Source: Winslowiella toletana (GTDB lineage: Bacteria > Pseudomonadota > Gammaproteobacteria > Enterobacterales > Enterobacteriaceae). Taken from it: a stretch of 64,000 nucleotides of DNA. The position numbers and the translations under genes were made by a program. The stretch covers positions 2,604,001-2,668,000 of the forward strand of contig NZ_CP134152.1 in assembly GCF_032164335.1 (NCBI RefSeq), written 5' to 3'. Positions 7,627 to 16,763 of the stretch are shown here, piece by piece; position 1 is the stretch's first letter, and every line of letters begins with the position of its first letter. The notes below the pieces were generated by a model. That model searched no databases. It was not told the origin of the DNA and was given only the letters and a program-made list of their open reading frames with translations.

Positions 7627-9255
7627 ATGCCAAAAATATTCTCCACCCTGCTTCTCGGACTCAGCGTGTTAAGCAGCGCTGCCTGGTCGGCAACGCCCGG
7701 CGATATTCGCCAGAGCGGTTTTGTCTATTGCGTCAGCGGCGTGATGAACACTTTTAACCCACAGCTGGCAAGTAGCGGGCTGGCCGTCGATACGCTGGCA
7801 GCGCAGCTTTACGATCGCCTGCTGGACGTCGATCCTTATACTTATCGCCTGATCCCGGAGCTGGCGGAGAGCTGGGAAGTGCTGGATAACGGTGCCACCT
7901 ATCGTTTTCATTTACGCCCTAACGTGCCATTCCAGACCACCAGCTGGTTCACACCGACACGCATGATGAATGCCGACGATGTGGTATTCAGTTTTGCCCG
8001 GATGTTTGACCGCAAGCATCCCTGGCATAACGTTGGTGGCGGCAACTATCCCTATTTTGACAGTCTGCAATTCTCCGATGCGGTACAAAGCGTTAAAAAA
8101 CTCGATAAAGATACCGTTGAAATTCGCCTGAACAGCCCGGACGCCTCTTTTCTCTGGCATCTGGCCACCCACTATGCGCCGGTGCTCTCAGCGGAGTACG
8201 CCGACAACCTGACAAAAATTAATCGTCAGGAACTGCTGGATCGCCAGCCGGTTGGCACCGGGCCATTTATGCTGAATGAGTACCGCGCCGGGCAATTTAT
8301 TCGTCTGGCTCGTAATCCGCTCTACTGGAAAGGCGTACCACGCATGCCGCAGGTGGTAGTCGATATGGGAGCCGGAGGCATGGGCCGGCTGTCGAAACTG
8401 CTAACCGGTGAGTGTGATGTGCTGGCCTATCCGGCCGCCAGCCAGTTATCGATACTGCGCGACGACCCGCGCCTGCGCCTTACCTTGCGCCCGGGCATGA
8501 ATATCGCCTATCTGGCCTTTAATACCCGTAAAGCACCGCTGGATCGCCGCGAGGTTCGACAGGCGCTGGCACTGGCGATTAATAATGAGCGCCTGATGGA
8601 GTCGATTTACTACGGTACGGCAGAAACTGCCGCTTCTATTTTGCCGCGCGCCTCCTGGGCTTATGATAATGATGCACGCATCACAGAATATAATCCGCAG
8701 AAAGCGCGCGATGAGCTGAAACGACTCGGGCTGGAAAATCTGCACCTGAAACTCTGGGTGCCCTCGGCTTCCCAGTCGTGGAACCCCAGCCCGCTGAAAA
8801 CCGCCGAGCTGATCCAGGCAGATATGGCACAGATCGGGGTACGCGTCACCATTGTCCAGGTTGAAGGCCGCTTCCAGGAGGCGCGTTTAATGGAAATGAA
8901 TCACGATCTGACGCTAACCGGCTGGGCGACTGACAGTAACGACCCGGACAGTTTTTTCCGGCCGCTGTTAAGCTGCGCCGCAATTAATTCTCAAACCAAT
9001 TTTGCCCACTGGTGCAACCCGGCATTCGATGAAGTACTGCATAAGGCGTTGTTGTCACAACAGTTGGCTACCCGCATCGATCGCTATGACGAAGCGCAGA
9101 ATATTCTGGCGCAGGAGCTGCCGGTGCTGCCGCTGGCTTCATCGCTACGGCTGCAAGCCTATCGCCACGATATTAAAGGATTGGTGTTAAGTCCGTTTGG
9201 CAATGCTTCCTTTGCCGGCGTACACCGTGATGAAGCCAGGGATCTGAAGCAATGA
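7627..9255 (+). CDS. sapA: Peptide/polyamine ABC transporter binding protein SapA
   Basis: SapA is the periplasmic solute-binding protein (peptide/OppA class) of the Sap transporter, linked to antimicrobial-peptide tolerance and, for SapBCDF of E. coli, to putrescine export. The 542-residue product opens with a signal peptide ([22 protein letters not shown]). It then follows the SapA pattern closely: [60 protein letters not shown] and [21 protein letters not shown] start it at 7627 because the signal peptide begins there; the open frame extends 42 codons further upstream without family similarity. The stop overlaps the sapB start. Confidence 0.96.
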   Translation: MPKIFSTLLLGLSVLSSAAWSATPGDIRQSGFVYCVSGVMNTFNPQLASSGLAVDTLAAQLYDRLLDVDPYTYRLIPELAESWEVLDNGATYRFHLRPNVPFQTTSWFTPTRMMNADDVVFSFARMFDRKHPWHNVGGGNYPYFDSLQFSDAVQSVKKLDKDTVEIRLNSPDASFLWHLATHYAPVLSAEYADNLTKINRQELLDRQPVGTGPFMLNEYRAGQFIRLARNPLYWKGVPRMPQVVVDMGAGGMGRLSKLLTGECDVLAYPAASQLSILRDDPRLRLTLRPGMNIAYLAFNTRKAPLDRREVRQALALAINNERLMESIYYGTAETAASILPRASWAYDNDARITEYNPQKARDELKRLGLENLHLKLWVPSASQSWNPSPLKTAELIQADMAQIGVRVTIVQVEGRFQEARLMEMNHDLTLTGWATDSNDPDSFFRPLLSCAAINSQTNFAHWCNPAFDEVLHKALLSQQLATRIDRYDEAQNILAQELPVLPLASSLRLQAYRHDIKGLVLSPFGNASFAGVHRDEARDLKQ

Positions 9256-10217
9256 TTATTTATACGCTGCGCCGCCTGGTGCTGTTGCTGACCACGCTAT
9301 TTATGCTGACGCTGGTCGGTTTCAGCCTGAGCTACTTTACGCCGAATGCACCGTTACAGGGAGCATCGCTGCTGGATGCCTGGCTGTTCTGGTTTAAAGG
9401 CATCCTGCAGCTTGATTTCGGCGTCTCCAGCATCAACGGTCAGTCAATCAATCTGCAACTGCGCGAGGTCTTCCCCGCCACGCTGGAACTCTGCCTGATG
9501 GCCTTCAGCCTGGCGCTGCTGGTCGGTATTCCGTTGGGAATTATGGCCGGTGTGATGCGCAATAAATGGCAGGATAAACTGATCAGCGCGCTGGCATTGC
9601 TCGGCTTTTCAATGCCGGTATTCTGGCTGGCGCTACTGCTGACGCTGTTTTTTTCACTCCACCTCGGCTGGCTGCCGGTATCCGGTCGTTTCGATCTGTT
9701 GTATCAGGTCAAAACCGTCACTGGTTTTGCCTTAATTGATGCCTGGCTCAGCGACTCACCGTGGCGTGAGGAAATGTTACTTAGTGCCTTCACCCATATG
9801 ATTCTACCGGTAACCGCTCTGGCGGTGGCACCCACTACCGAGGTCGTTCGCCTGCTGCGCATCAGTACCAGCGATGTTATCGACAAAAACTATATCAAAG
9901 CCGCAGCCACCCGTGGTCTGTCGCGTTTTGCCGTAATCCGCCGTCATGTGATACATAACGCATTGCCGCCGGTGATCCCGCGTCTTGGCTTACAATTTGC
10001 CACTATGCTGACGCTGGCAATGATCACCGAAGTGGTATTCAGCTGGCCGGGATTAGGCCGCTGGCTGATTAACGCCATTCGCCAGCAGGATTATGCAGCG
10101 ATTTCCGCCGGTGTGATGGTGGTGGGCGGGATGGTCATTACAGTCAACGTACTGTCCGATATTTTAGGCGCCATGACCAATCCGTTAAAGCATAAAGAGT
10201 GGTATGCCCTTCGATAG
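9252..10217 (+). CDS. sapB: Sap ABC transporter permease SapB
   Basis: A 321-residue inner-membrane permease of the DppB/OppB type. An N-terminal helix ([19 protein letters not shown]) is followed by five more membrane segments. The permease signature loop lies near [20 protein letters not shown] and [20 protein letters not shown]. Length equals E. coli SapB, and the ATGA overlap with sapA is conserved. The last codons also contain the old sapC start: the end of sapB reads TGGTATGCCCTTCGATAG, and the ATG inside it opens MPFDS in the next frame. Confidence 0.96.
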   Translation: MIIYTLRRLVLLLTTLFMLTLVGFSLSYFTPNAPLQGASLLDAWLFWFKGILQLDFGVSSINGQSINLQLREVFPATLELCLMAFSLALLVGIPLGIMAGVMRNKWQDKLISALALLGFSMPVFWLALLLTLFFSLHLGWLPVSGRFDLLYQVKTVTGFALIDAWLSDSPWREEMLLSAFTHMILPVTALAVAPTTEVVRLLRISTSDVIDKNYIKAAATRGLSRFAVIRRHVIHNALPPVIPRLGLQFATMLTLAMITEVVFSWPGLGRWLINAIRQQDYAAISAGVMVVGGMVITVNVLSDILGAMTNPLKHKEWYALR

Positions 10218-10221
10218 TTAG
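10204..10221 (+). pseudogene. Leftover 5' stub of the original sapC
   Basis: ATGCCCTTCGATAGTTAG overlaps the end of sapB and encodes MPFDS before a stop. E. coli SapC begins MPYDS and also overlaps sapB at this point. The intact sapC of this genome lies at 25913 and begins [11 protein letters not shown]. The stub therefore marks the left border of the insertion to within a few bases. Confidence 0.75.
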
Positions 10222-10281
10222 CAGTAATGCACGGCATTCTACCCGGCGCGCGAAAGCCTTCCGGGTTAGACGCACCATTGA

Positions 10282-10467
10282 CAAGGTATCTGGCGGACGC
10301 TGGTCACCAACATTACCCAGTTTTTAGACGGCGAAATCCCTGCTAATCCGTACGGTGGTGCACTTAGTCTGGCAGGCATTGCCCTACTTATTTTCACTGT
10401 GAGTTTGATCGCGCGCACTGCACGCAAAGCCCTGAATCTGTCACTCTCTAAAGACACACCTGTCTGA
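10282..10467 (+). pseudogene. C-terminal fragment of a membrane transporter
   Basis: An open stretch without a start codon encodes TLVTNITQFLDGEIPANPYG, then a hydrophobic helix GALSLAGIALLIFTVSLIA and a basic tail. This looks like the last transmembrane helix and tail of a transporter, perhaps of the major facilitator type. The rest of the gene is missing. It lies directly between the sapC stub and the flavin reductase gene and was probably carried in with it. The family is uncertain. Confidence 0.45.
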
Positions 10468-10505
10468 TAACTGGACAATACTCATATCACTGGAGTAGAA
10501 AAGGC

Positions 10506-11093
10506 ATGAATAAATTTATTGCTCCCGTTGAGCTTTCTAAAGCATTTCGTCTGATCAATCACGGACCGACAACGCTGGTCTCAGCGCGACATGCAGGCGT
10601 TGATAACGTCATGTCCGCGTCATGGGTATGCGCACTGGATTATTCACCACCGAAGTTAACCGTTGTGCTGGATAAGATGGCGAAAACACGCGAACTAATC
10701 GAAAAAACTGGGCAGTTTGTTATTCAGGTGCCAACGGTTGCTCAGCTTAAGCTTACCCACTATGCCGGAACACATAGCCTGCATGATGATCCGGACAAAA
10801 TGGCACATGCCGACGCCATGGTTTTTAGCATACCAGGCAACGATTTACCTTTTATTGAAGGCTGCTCAGGCTGGCTGGCCTGCAAGGTGATCCCTGAATT
10901 ACATAATCAGCAGAGCCATGATCTGTTTATTGCTGAAATAACCGGCGCATGGGCCGATACACGGATTTTTAGTGAAGGACACTGGAAATTCGAACATGCC
11001 GATCCTGCCTGGCGAAGCCTGCACTACATTGCAGGCGGACATTTTTACGCAACAGGGGAAGCAATGGATATCGGCGGAGAAGAAATGCCCTGA
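10506..11093 (+). CDS. Flavin reductase-like FMN-binding protein
   Basis: A 195-residue protein of the flavin reductase / FMN-binding split-barrel family. It opens with MNKFIAPVELSKAFRLINHG, with NVMSASWVCALDYSPPKLTV forming the flavin-binding strand and loop, then KTRELIEKTGQFVIQVP and HYIAGGHFYATGE near the end. Such proteins reduce FMN with NAD(P)H or act as small flavoprotein oxidoreductases; the partner is unknown. It has a good ribosome site and its own terminator at 11120, so it is a separate unit from the biosynthetic cluster, though it lies inside the sap insertion. It could feed reduced flavin to the cluster, but nothing in the sequence shows this. Confidence 0.8.
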   Translation: MNKFIAPVELSKAFRLINHGPTTLVSARHAGVDNVMSASWVCALDYSPPKLTVVLDKMAKTRELIEKTGQFVIQVPTVAQLKLTHYAGTHSLHDDPDKMAHADAMVFSIPGNDLPFIEGCSGWLACKVIPELHNQQSHDLFIAEITGAWADTRIFSEGHWKFEHADPAWRSLHYIAGGHFYATGEAMDIGGEEMP

Positions 11094-11119
11094 TATCTAC
11101 AGGCAACAGACCGGTATTT

Positions 11120-11143
11120 ACGCCTGTCTTCAGGCGTTTTATT
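11120..11143 (+). terminator. Terminator of the flavin reductase gene
   Basis: ACGCCTG-TCTT-CAGGCGT is a perfect seven-base-pair stem followed by TTTATT, 26 bases after the stop. It is a typical rho-independent terminator and isolates the cluster downstream from this gene. Confidence 0.85.
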
Positions 11144-12209
11144 AACTTCCCCTCCTCTTCTCGCTACGCCTTAACGGCGTAAGCGACACCCTCTGATTCT
11201 GAATAATCCTTAATTGCAGTAAGCACCATCAGACAACCATCCGCTACGGCTGGTGAGATCAGCACGATGGCTGAATCTGAAAAACATCTTCAATTTTATG
11301 GATTCTGTAAGTCATCAAGCCGTGAGAGGTTGCCGAATGACATAAGTTTTATTGCCAAAATCTGAACTACTCAGAAAATTACTTATGAAATGAGGGGTGG
11401 AAAATTTGTGTTTTCGCAGAGAAGTTGGAAATTGACTAATCAGAACATGTAAAAAGATAAGGAAGTCAAAATAAAATAAGTGATTTAAGTTAAATTTTAG
11501 CGCTATAGCACTAAAAAAACCTCAGGATAGTATTGATAACCATTATCATCTGGTAAGTTGATGATTGATCTGAAATCGATCGATTATACTGCCCATTGAT
11601 ACCCTGAACTAAAATATTCTTTTTAAGATGCGATTCTCTGGATTAATAATCTATATAAATATCGTTTAGCAACATAACCCCCCGAACAGTAGGCAAAACC
11701 ATTCCATAAGATTTAATGAATGTTTGTTTTTTTATCCTGCAAATCAATCACATCATAACATTTAAACCCACTGTGTATTATTTTATTGTTTATAATCAAT
11801 ATTATAAATCACACTTTTGTTGGTAACACAAATTTGTTTAAGATTTAAATCAACGAAAAAGTGAATTATTAACCACCGCAAGTGCATAAATGATCATTTT
11901 TCACTATGGAACCAATGAGGAAAATCGTCGCCCAGAAGAAAATTGCTCTTGAAAGGCAACAAACAAGGAGATCTTTGCGTCAGAAGAAGTACATGCTCAA
12001 CAGTAAATAGGCAGCGTATTAGTCTGATAAAAAATTAAGGGACACCGAGCCCCATGAGAAGTGAAAAACCGTATTGAATTATGTAATTAAACAGTGCAGC
12101 GACAGCTCAAAAAAGTACAAATGGCAAAACATCGTCTGAAACTCGCAGGCATTTTACCCGTTTTATTCACCAAACATTTTAAGTCATTCGGAAAAATAAG
12201 GAGATAACC
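11144..12209 (+). other. Long AT-rich leader upstream of the biosynthetic cluster
   Basis: About 1.07 kb without a recognisable gene and strongly AT-rich compared with the sap genes. It holds a Fur-box-like dyad at 11534 and several possible -10 boxes (TATACT at 11585, TATAAT at 11791). Two very short basic frames lie at 11906-12010 (34 codons) and 12121-12207 (28 codons), neither with a convincing ribosome site. The end (ATAAGGAGATAACC) supplies the strong ribosome site of the first cluster gene. Confidence 0.6.
11534..11548. promoter_or_regulatory. Candidate Fur box upstream of the NRPS cluster
   Basis: TGATAACCATTATCA matches the 7-1-7 Fur consensus TGATAATnATTATCA at 13 of its 14 defined positions. 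A possible -10 box, TATACT, lies about 37 bases downstream. It is some 660 bases before the first cluster gene, so a long untranslated leader would be needed, or it may serve an unrecognised leader transcript. Confidence 0.6.
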
Positions 12210-13139
12210 TTGAGTAATGCAGATTTTACCGTCGAGAAAATCAGCCTCACTAACCTGCCCAGCAGATCCAGCGACGTCACGTTTATGTTGAAATTCTTTA
12301 TCTATATCTCAGTTATTGGCATAGCAATCTTTTTCGCCATGAATGATTCATTATGGATTAAGTCTGTTGGCGTGTTTTTAATGGGTGCCATCTTCGCGCA
12401 TGGGGTTGAATTACAGCACCAGGTCTTGCACGCCCAGGGAATAAAAAACAGAAAAGGAAACGAAATTATTGGTATCTTGCTGGGTCTTCCCATGCTGGTC
12501 TCGTATGCTGATTATAAGTATAGTCATCTGAATCATCATAAGTTTTTAGGAACGCCACAAAACAAAGAATACTTTGATTACGGTGACCAATATGGCACGC
12601 TTAGTTTCATGACGATCTGGGCTTTAGTTTCACGTCTTTTTATGATCCCCCAGTACTATGCATTTATTAAAAAGGCTTTCATCGCCCTTACCTTTCAGGA
12701 TTATGAGGACACCACGCCAAAAGTTTCTAAACAGATTCGCAGAGACTATCTGGTGATGATTTCGTTTATGACTGTGCTGGCTACACTGTCATATCTTTAC
12801 GGATGGGAGATCATCGCGACATTTTGGCTGATACCTTTTGTTGTTATTGCATCACCTATACACGCACTTATCGAAATGCCAGAACATTATCAATGTAATA
12901 CCGAAAGTACACATCAATACTCAAATACACGAACCATTAAAAGCAATGCATTTATGACATGGTTTACTAATGGGAATAACTTTCATGTTGAGCATCACAT
13001 GATGCCCGGCCTGCCGATCGACCGCCTGCATGATTTACATGCAAAAATTAGCGGTAAGTATGAACATTACAGTCCAACCTATCGAGCCTTCTATATGGGG
13101 GTTCTGAAAAAAATGTTAAGGAAAGAAAGTAATGAATAA
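12210..13139 (+). CDS. Membrane fatty-acid-desaturase-like diiron oxygenase
   Basis: A 309-residue integral membrane protein with the three histidine boxes of the desaturase/hydroxylase superfamily: H64 with H70QVLH74, H106LNHH110 and H259VEHH263. Hydrophobic helices lie near 27-43, 48-66, 87-99, about 195-212 and 215-230. Enzymes of this family use a diiron centre and oxygen to desaturate or hydroxylate acyl chains or amino-acid substrates. The start is TTG at 12210 with a strong AAGGAG site; no better ATG lies near. It is the first gene of the cluster and overlaps the next gene by eight bases. The substrate may be an acyl or aminoacyl group of the NRPS product; this is inference. Confidence 0.85.
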   Translation: MSNADFTVEKISLTNLPSRSSDVTFMLKFFIYISVIGIAIFFAMNDSLWIKSVGVFLMGAIFAHGVELQHQVLHAQGIKNRKGNEIIGILLGLPMLVSYADYKYSHLNHHKFLGTPQNKEYFDYGDQYGTLSFMTIWALVSRLFMIPQYYAFIKKAFIALTFQDYEDTTPKVSKQIRRDYLVMISFMTVLATLSYLYGWEIIATFWLIPFVVIASPIHALIEMPEHYQCNTESTHQYSNTRTIKSNAFMTWFTNGNNFHVEHHMMPGLPIDRLHDLHAKISGKYEHYSPTYRAFYMGVLKKMLRKESNE

Positions 13140-13719
13140 TGAGTTCTATCTGCAAGAAGCACGTTACTTTCAGGACAGATTTAACAGCAGAGGATTAGCT
13201 GACCAGCTGGAAAAAACCAGAAGACATAACGAGTTTCTCGAATCAGATCGAGAGATAATTCGAAAGTCACCCATGTTCTTTTTAGCCACGTCATCTCCGG
13301 ATGGCTACCCGGATTGTTCTGTGAAAGGGGGAAATCCAGGTTTTGTAAAAATAGTAAATTCTTCCACCTTAATCTTTCCTGATTATGACGGAAACGGAAT
13401 GTACAGAAGCTTAGGTAACATAGCCTCTAATCCTAATATAGGAATGTTATTTCTTGAGTATGAAGGTGGGCGAAGAAAATTAAGAATTAACGGTCAGGCT
13501 TCTGTAAGTGAAGAACCGGATATCTTAATAAATTTACCGGGCGCAAAATTAGCCGTTATTGTTAAAGTCAGGGATATTTTCCCTAACTGCCCCAGATATG
13601 TTCCGCTACTGGAAGTGAAGCAAAGCTCGGCATATAACCCAGATTATGGTTATGCCCCCCCGGAACCCGACTGGAAAAGTAAAGATGATCTCAAAGATTT
13701 TGTGCCAAAAAAGGAGTGA
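13132..13719 (+). CDS. Pyridoxamine-phosphate-oxidase-like FMN protein
   Basis: A 195-residue protein with the split-barrel fold of the pyridoxamine 5'-phosphate oxidase superfamily. The N-terminal helix region leads to SPMFFLATSSPDGYPDCSVK, the first strands that bind the flavin phosphate, then DYDGNGMYRSLGNIASNPNI and GMLFLEYEGGRRKLRINGQA. Related proteins are typically FMN- or F420-using reductases or oxidases. It overlaps the desaturase gene by eight bases and is followed after four bases by the diiron oxidase gene, so the three are coupled. It could be the electron donor to the oxygenases next to it or a tailoring oxidase; nothing decides between these. Confidence 0.8.
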   Translation: MNNEFYLQEARYFQDRFNSRGLADQLEKTRRHNEFLESDREIIRKSPMFFLATSSPDGYPDCSVKGGNPGFVKIVNSSTLIFPDYDGNGMYRSLGNIASNPNIGMLFLEYEGGRRKLRINGQASVSEEPDILINLPGAKLAVIVKVRDIFPNCPRYVPLLEVKQSSAYNPDYGYAPPEPDWKSKDDLKDFVPKKE

Positions 13720-13723
13720 GGAT

Positions 13724-14647
13724 ATGAATTCCAAAAAACAACTTGCAAAAGGGATTGACGTTTCCGATACAACGCTTGAAGAACAAAAAACATTAAATTC
13801 ATTCTATCTGCGAGAAATCGGACAGCCTGCAAATTTCAGGGAGAGTCCAGATTTAAGTGAGTATTTCTTCATCGAAGAAATCGAGGACAGATGGAATGCA
13901 TATGAAGCATCCAGATTGGCAATGCAGGATTACCCCACCAATGCGGAAGATTTTCTAAGCTGGTACAACAAATTGCATATGGCGCACAGAAAAATCGTGG
14001 CCCCCTTTTTCACACGGCTGGCTGAGCATTCAACACTTGAAGAGCTGACATTTTATATTGCGATGGAAAATGAGGTAGATGGACGATTTGACGATGTGAT
14101 TTCTCTTGCTCAACTTGGTATGACCGGCGATATGAAACTGGCTCTCGCCGAAAATTATTGGGATGAGATGGGGATGGGCAGCCTGGAAGAGATGCACACG
14201 GTTTTGTTTACCGCCTCAGCAGAAAAGCTGCGTGGGATTGCCGGATTATCCTCAGAAAAAATTCAGGTACCCAGCGCAGCATTAAAAAATGGCAACCTGT
14301 TGTTGATGTATGCCTTGCGCAGAAAATATCACCCACGATTGCTGGGTACGCTGGCTATTCTCGAGCATACCGCACCCTATCGATTCGCAAAAACAGTACA
14401 AGCAATGCGCCGGTTAGGAATACCTGAGGATGTCATCTATTACCATGACATGCATATTCAGGTCGATGCAAATCATGGAAAGCAACTTATAGAAAGAGTG
14501 TTGATGACTCTCGCTAAAGATAATCCCGATATCATTCCGGAGTTATGTATCGGTTGCCTTGTCCGATATAACGTCGCAGTGGATTATTACAATAGTGTTG
14601 AAGCGGAAATGGATAAAATCACCTTACAAAAAGAAAAGGAGTATTAA
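13724..14647 (+). CDS. Haem-oxygenase-like diiron oxidase (iron-containing redox enzyme)
   Basis: A 307-residue helical protein of the haem-oxygenase-like diiron oxidase (TenA-like) family. Members include the N-oxygenase domain of SznF, PvfB, UndA and BesC, which hydroxylate nitrogen or cleave C-C bonds using two irons and oxygen. The family pattern is visible: E115NEVDGRFDDV, then ENYWDEMGMG (E148) followed by MH (H158), LEH (E214), and HDMHIQVDANHG (H241, H244, D248, H251). I start at 13724, where GGAGTGAGGAT precedes the ATG; the frame is open 26 codons further upstream inside the previous gene. It is separated by one base from the next gene. The exact reaction cannot be predicted. Confidence 0.85.
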   Translation: MNSKKQLAKGIDVSDTTLEEQKTLNSFYLREIGQPANFRESPDLSEYFFIEEIEDRWNAYEASRLAMQDYPTNAEDFLSWYNKLHMAHRKIVAPFFTRLAEHSTLEELTFYIAMENEVDGRFDDVISLAQLGMTGDMKLALAENYWDEMGMGSLEEMHTVLFTASAEKLRGIAGLSSEKIQVPSAALKNGNLLLMYALRRKYHPRLLGTLAILEHTAPYRFAKTVQAMRRLGIPEDVIYYHDMHIQVDANHGKQLIERVLMTLAKDNPDIIPELCIGCLVRYNVAVDYYNSVEAEMDKITLQKEKEY

Positions 14648-14648
14648 A

Positions 14649-15374
14649 ATGAGTAGTACCACACTGGAAAAACCGTCAACAGCAAAAATTTACAACCTGG
14701 AAAGTCAACGTTTTGTTTTGGGTAGCGCATCTCAAGTTTTCGGCATTGATTTCCTCACGCATCCAGACTGGAAAGCATTTCAGGCATTTTTTGAAGACCT
14801 GGAATTAGACCAATACATGATGGATGGCGGATTATATCGCCAGCGTCGCTTTGGCCGCTTCAAATGGTTTGCTGATGGAAACCGGCTGGAACAGCAGCCA
14901 CAAACGCCCTATACACAGCCGCTGTACTTTAATCCACTGAATGGTGGCATTGAACGACACTTTGCCCCTTTAACCGATACAATTGTAAATAATCAGGTCG
15001 TAAGAGAAATTCTTCTGAGACTGGCTAAGGCTTATGGTGAGCTGGAAGATATTCAGACCTGGAAAATCAATGCTTACTTTAACAGGATCATTGCGACAAA
15101 AGACTTTTCTGGACAGCCAGTGCCCGAAGGTAAACATCGTGACGGTGTCAAATTTAGCTGTTTGTTTATGGCAAACCGTTTAAATGTTTCGGGTGGATCA
15201 ACCACACTGACTGATATCTTATATCAACAAGAAGTGTTCACCGGAACACTGCAAAATCCATCTGATGTTTTAATTTTCCGCGATGACACAGTAATTCATG
15301 ATACCAGTGCGATTACGGTTAATGAAGGATTTAAAGAAGGTTACAGAGACGTACTGGTTATCGAGTTTTACTGA
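14649..15374 (+). CDS. 2-oxoglutarate/Fe(II) dioxygenase, PF10014 amino-acid hydroxylase type
   Basis: A 241-residue enzyme of the 2OG-Fe dioxygenase family that includes bacterial free-amino-acid hydroxylases such as the isoleucine hydroxylases of Bacillus and Pantoea. Family landmarks are LYRQRRFGRFKW (62-73), the iron-binding H163-R-D165 inside PEGKHRDGVKF, the third ligand H217 in RDDTVIHDTS, and the 2OG-binding arginine in GYRDVLVIEF (R233). It most likely hydroxylates an amino acid, free or carrier-bound, that enters the NRPS product; threonine or its partner residue are candidates. It has a strong AAGGAG site. I ignore 30 upstream codons that run inside the diiron oxidase gene. Confidence 0.88.
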   Translation: MSSTTLEKPSTAKIYNLESQRFVLGSASQVFGIDFLTHPDWKAFQAFFEDLELDQYMMDGGLYRQRRFGRFKWFADGNRLEQQPQTPYTQPLYFNPLNGGIERHFAPLTDTIVNNQVVREILLRLAKAYGELEDIQTWKINAYFNRIIATKDFSGQPVPEGKHRDGVKFSCLFMANRLNVSGGSTTLTDILYQQEVFTGTLQNPSDVLIFRDDTVIHDTSAITVNEGFKEGYRDVLVIEFY

Positions 15375-15391
15375 TATATAGGATGTGAATT

Positions 15392-15853
15392 GTGACTATT
15401 CAGGTTGCGATACAACCAGATTTGACCACAAGAGAGCTGACTTCAAGAACAATCGATGAAAATGAAATATTTATTATCGTCCCATTATTAGTACAGCTTT
15501 ATCAGAATTTGCCAATTGAGACGATTAAGTCCCGACTTGACGAGATAAAACATCTTAACTGGTCCTGTTTGGGCGTATTTTATAAAGATAGTCTTGTCGG
15601 TATATCTGGCTATTGGTTAAACACACGACTTTATTGCGGAAAGTATTTATACGTGGATCACTTTGTGGTTGATGACGCTTTCCGGCAATCAGGTGTCGGT
15701 GCACTTCTGATGCAAAAGATAAAAGAAGTAGCCGAACAGAATCAGTGCGGTCATATATGCCTTGATACCTTTACTGGCAACTCACAGGCACAGAAGTACT
15801 GGTCAAAGCATAAATTTAATATTGTTGGTTTTCATTACGTATTACAGCATTAA
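15392..15853 (+). CDS. GNAT-family N-acetyltransferase
   Basis: A 153-residue single-domain GNAT protein. The acetyl-CoA pyrophosphate loop RQSGVG (98-103) sits in the conserved strand-helix DHFVVDDAFRQSGVGALLMQ. The C-terminal motif HICLDTFTGNSQAQKYWSKH matches motif B of the family. The start is GTG with AGGATG upstream. It lies between the dioxygenase and ThiF-like genes with gaps of 17 and 16 bases, so it is part of one operon. It probably acylates an amine of a pathway intermediate. Together with the ArgC-like gene it recalls the N-acetylation step that protects glutamate in arginine synthesis; that link is a hypothesis. Confidence 0.85.
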   Translation: MTIQVAIQPDLTTRELTSRTIDENEIFIIVPLLVQLYQNLPIETIKSRLDEIKHLNWSCLGVFYKDSLVGISGYWLNTRLYCGKYLYVDHFVVDDAFRQSGVGALLMQKIKEVAEQNQCGHICLDTFTGNSQAQKYWSKHKFNIVGFHYVLQH

Positions 15854-15869
15854 TTAAAAGGAATCTATC

Positions 15870-16715
15870 ATGGAACATAACTATTCCAGAGATGTCATTT
15901 ACAGTCGTATGTTGGGAATTGTGAACGAAGAAGAACTCGCTTTACTGGCAGATAAAACTATCGCCGTTCCTGGCTGTGGGGGAGTTGGCTATACACATGC
16001 TGAAACCCTGGTAAGAATGGGGGTGGGTGGCGTGCACATCGCCGACTTTGACACCTTTGGCCCGGAAAATTTCAACCGACAGTTTGGTTCAAGTATTCAT
16101 ACTGTAGGACAAAAAAAAGCAGATGTACTCAGGGAACGTCTGCTGTCCATTAATCCGGCATTGAGGATTTCTCAGTTTGAAGAGGTGAATCCTGACAATG
16201 TAGACGATTTTCTTGAAGGTGTGGATGTACTGTGCGATGCGCTTGACTACTTTGTGATTGAACCACGCATTGTCATGTATCGCCGTGCCAGGGAACTGGG
16301 CATTCCGGCAGTGATCTCATGCCCCATCGGGTTTGGCGGAACCTTGCATTTCTTCGACCCACAATCGATGTCCTTTGAAGAGTATTTCGCTCTGTCTGCC
16401 GAAATGAATGAAACACAGAAACTGATCAATTTTGGCATCGGTCTGGATCCTTTGCGCTTACACAGTAGTTACCTGGATTCACCCCGACTGGATTTTGAAA
16501 GCCGAAAAGTCGCTTCACTAAGTTCTTCGTGCCTGCTGGCAACAACACTCACGTCAACTTTTACATTAGCGAAACTGCTTGATCGTGATATGTTTTTTAA
16601 ACCGGTCCCTTACGTGCATCAGATCGACTACATGGCTGGACGATTTGAACAAACGTATGTAAATGAGGGCGTTAACGGGCTTAAATCCGTCATGAAGCTT
16701 CAGGCAGCCGGATAG
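15870..16715 (+). CDS. ThiF/MoeB-like adenylating enzyme
   Basis: A 281-residue E1-like protein. The nucleotide-binding loop is VPGCGGVGYTHAETLVRMGV (33-52). D-x-D in HIADFDTF and the arginine of ENFNRQFGSS correspond to the ATP-handling residues of ThiF, MoeB and TcdA. No paired CxxC zinc motif is seen in the C-terminal part, so a sulphur-carrier role is less likely. The protein is closer in layout to stand-alone ThiF members that adenylate small carboxylates. It is followed after 48 bases by the ArgC-like gene. An adenylated carboxylate could be the substrate for reduction, cyclisation or amide formation. Confidence 0.85.
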   Translation: MEHNYSRDVIYSRMLGIVNEEELALLADKTIAVPGCGGVGYTHAETLVRMGVGGVHIADFDTFGPENFNRQFGSSIHTVGQKKADVLRERLLSINPALRISQFEEVNPDNVDDFLEGVDVLCDALDYFVIEPRIVMYRRARELGIPAVISCPIGFGGTLHFFDPQSMSFEEYFALSAEMNETQKLINFGIGLDPLRLHSSYLDSPRLDFESRKVASLSSSCLLATTLTSTFTLAKLLDRDMFFKPVPYVHQIDYMAGRFEQTYVNEGVNGLKSVMKLQAAG

Positions 16716-16763
16716 GAAGCGACGTGCGGAACTGAATCTCACCATTACATTGGCACTTACATT

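Noticed and set aside
11906..12010. 34-codon basic peptide considered as a ribosomal-peptide precursor for the ThiF-like enzyme
   Set aside because: No ribosome site, no leader/core pattern or terminal motif, and the cluster has no peptidase. Kept only as a leader observation.
15870..16715. Possible pantocin-type pathway because of the ThiF-like enzyme
   Set aside because: The pantocin system uses a ribosomal precursor and few genes; here NRPS, ArgC-like and oxygenase genes dominate and the ThiF protein is embedded in that operon.
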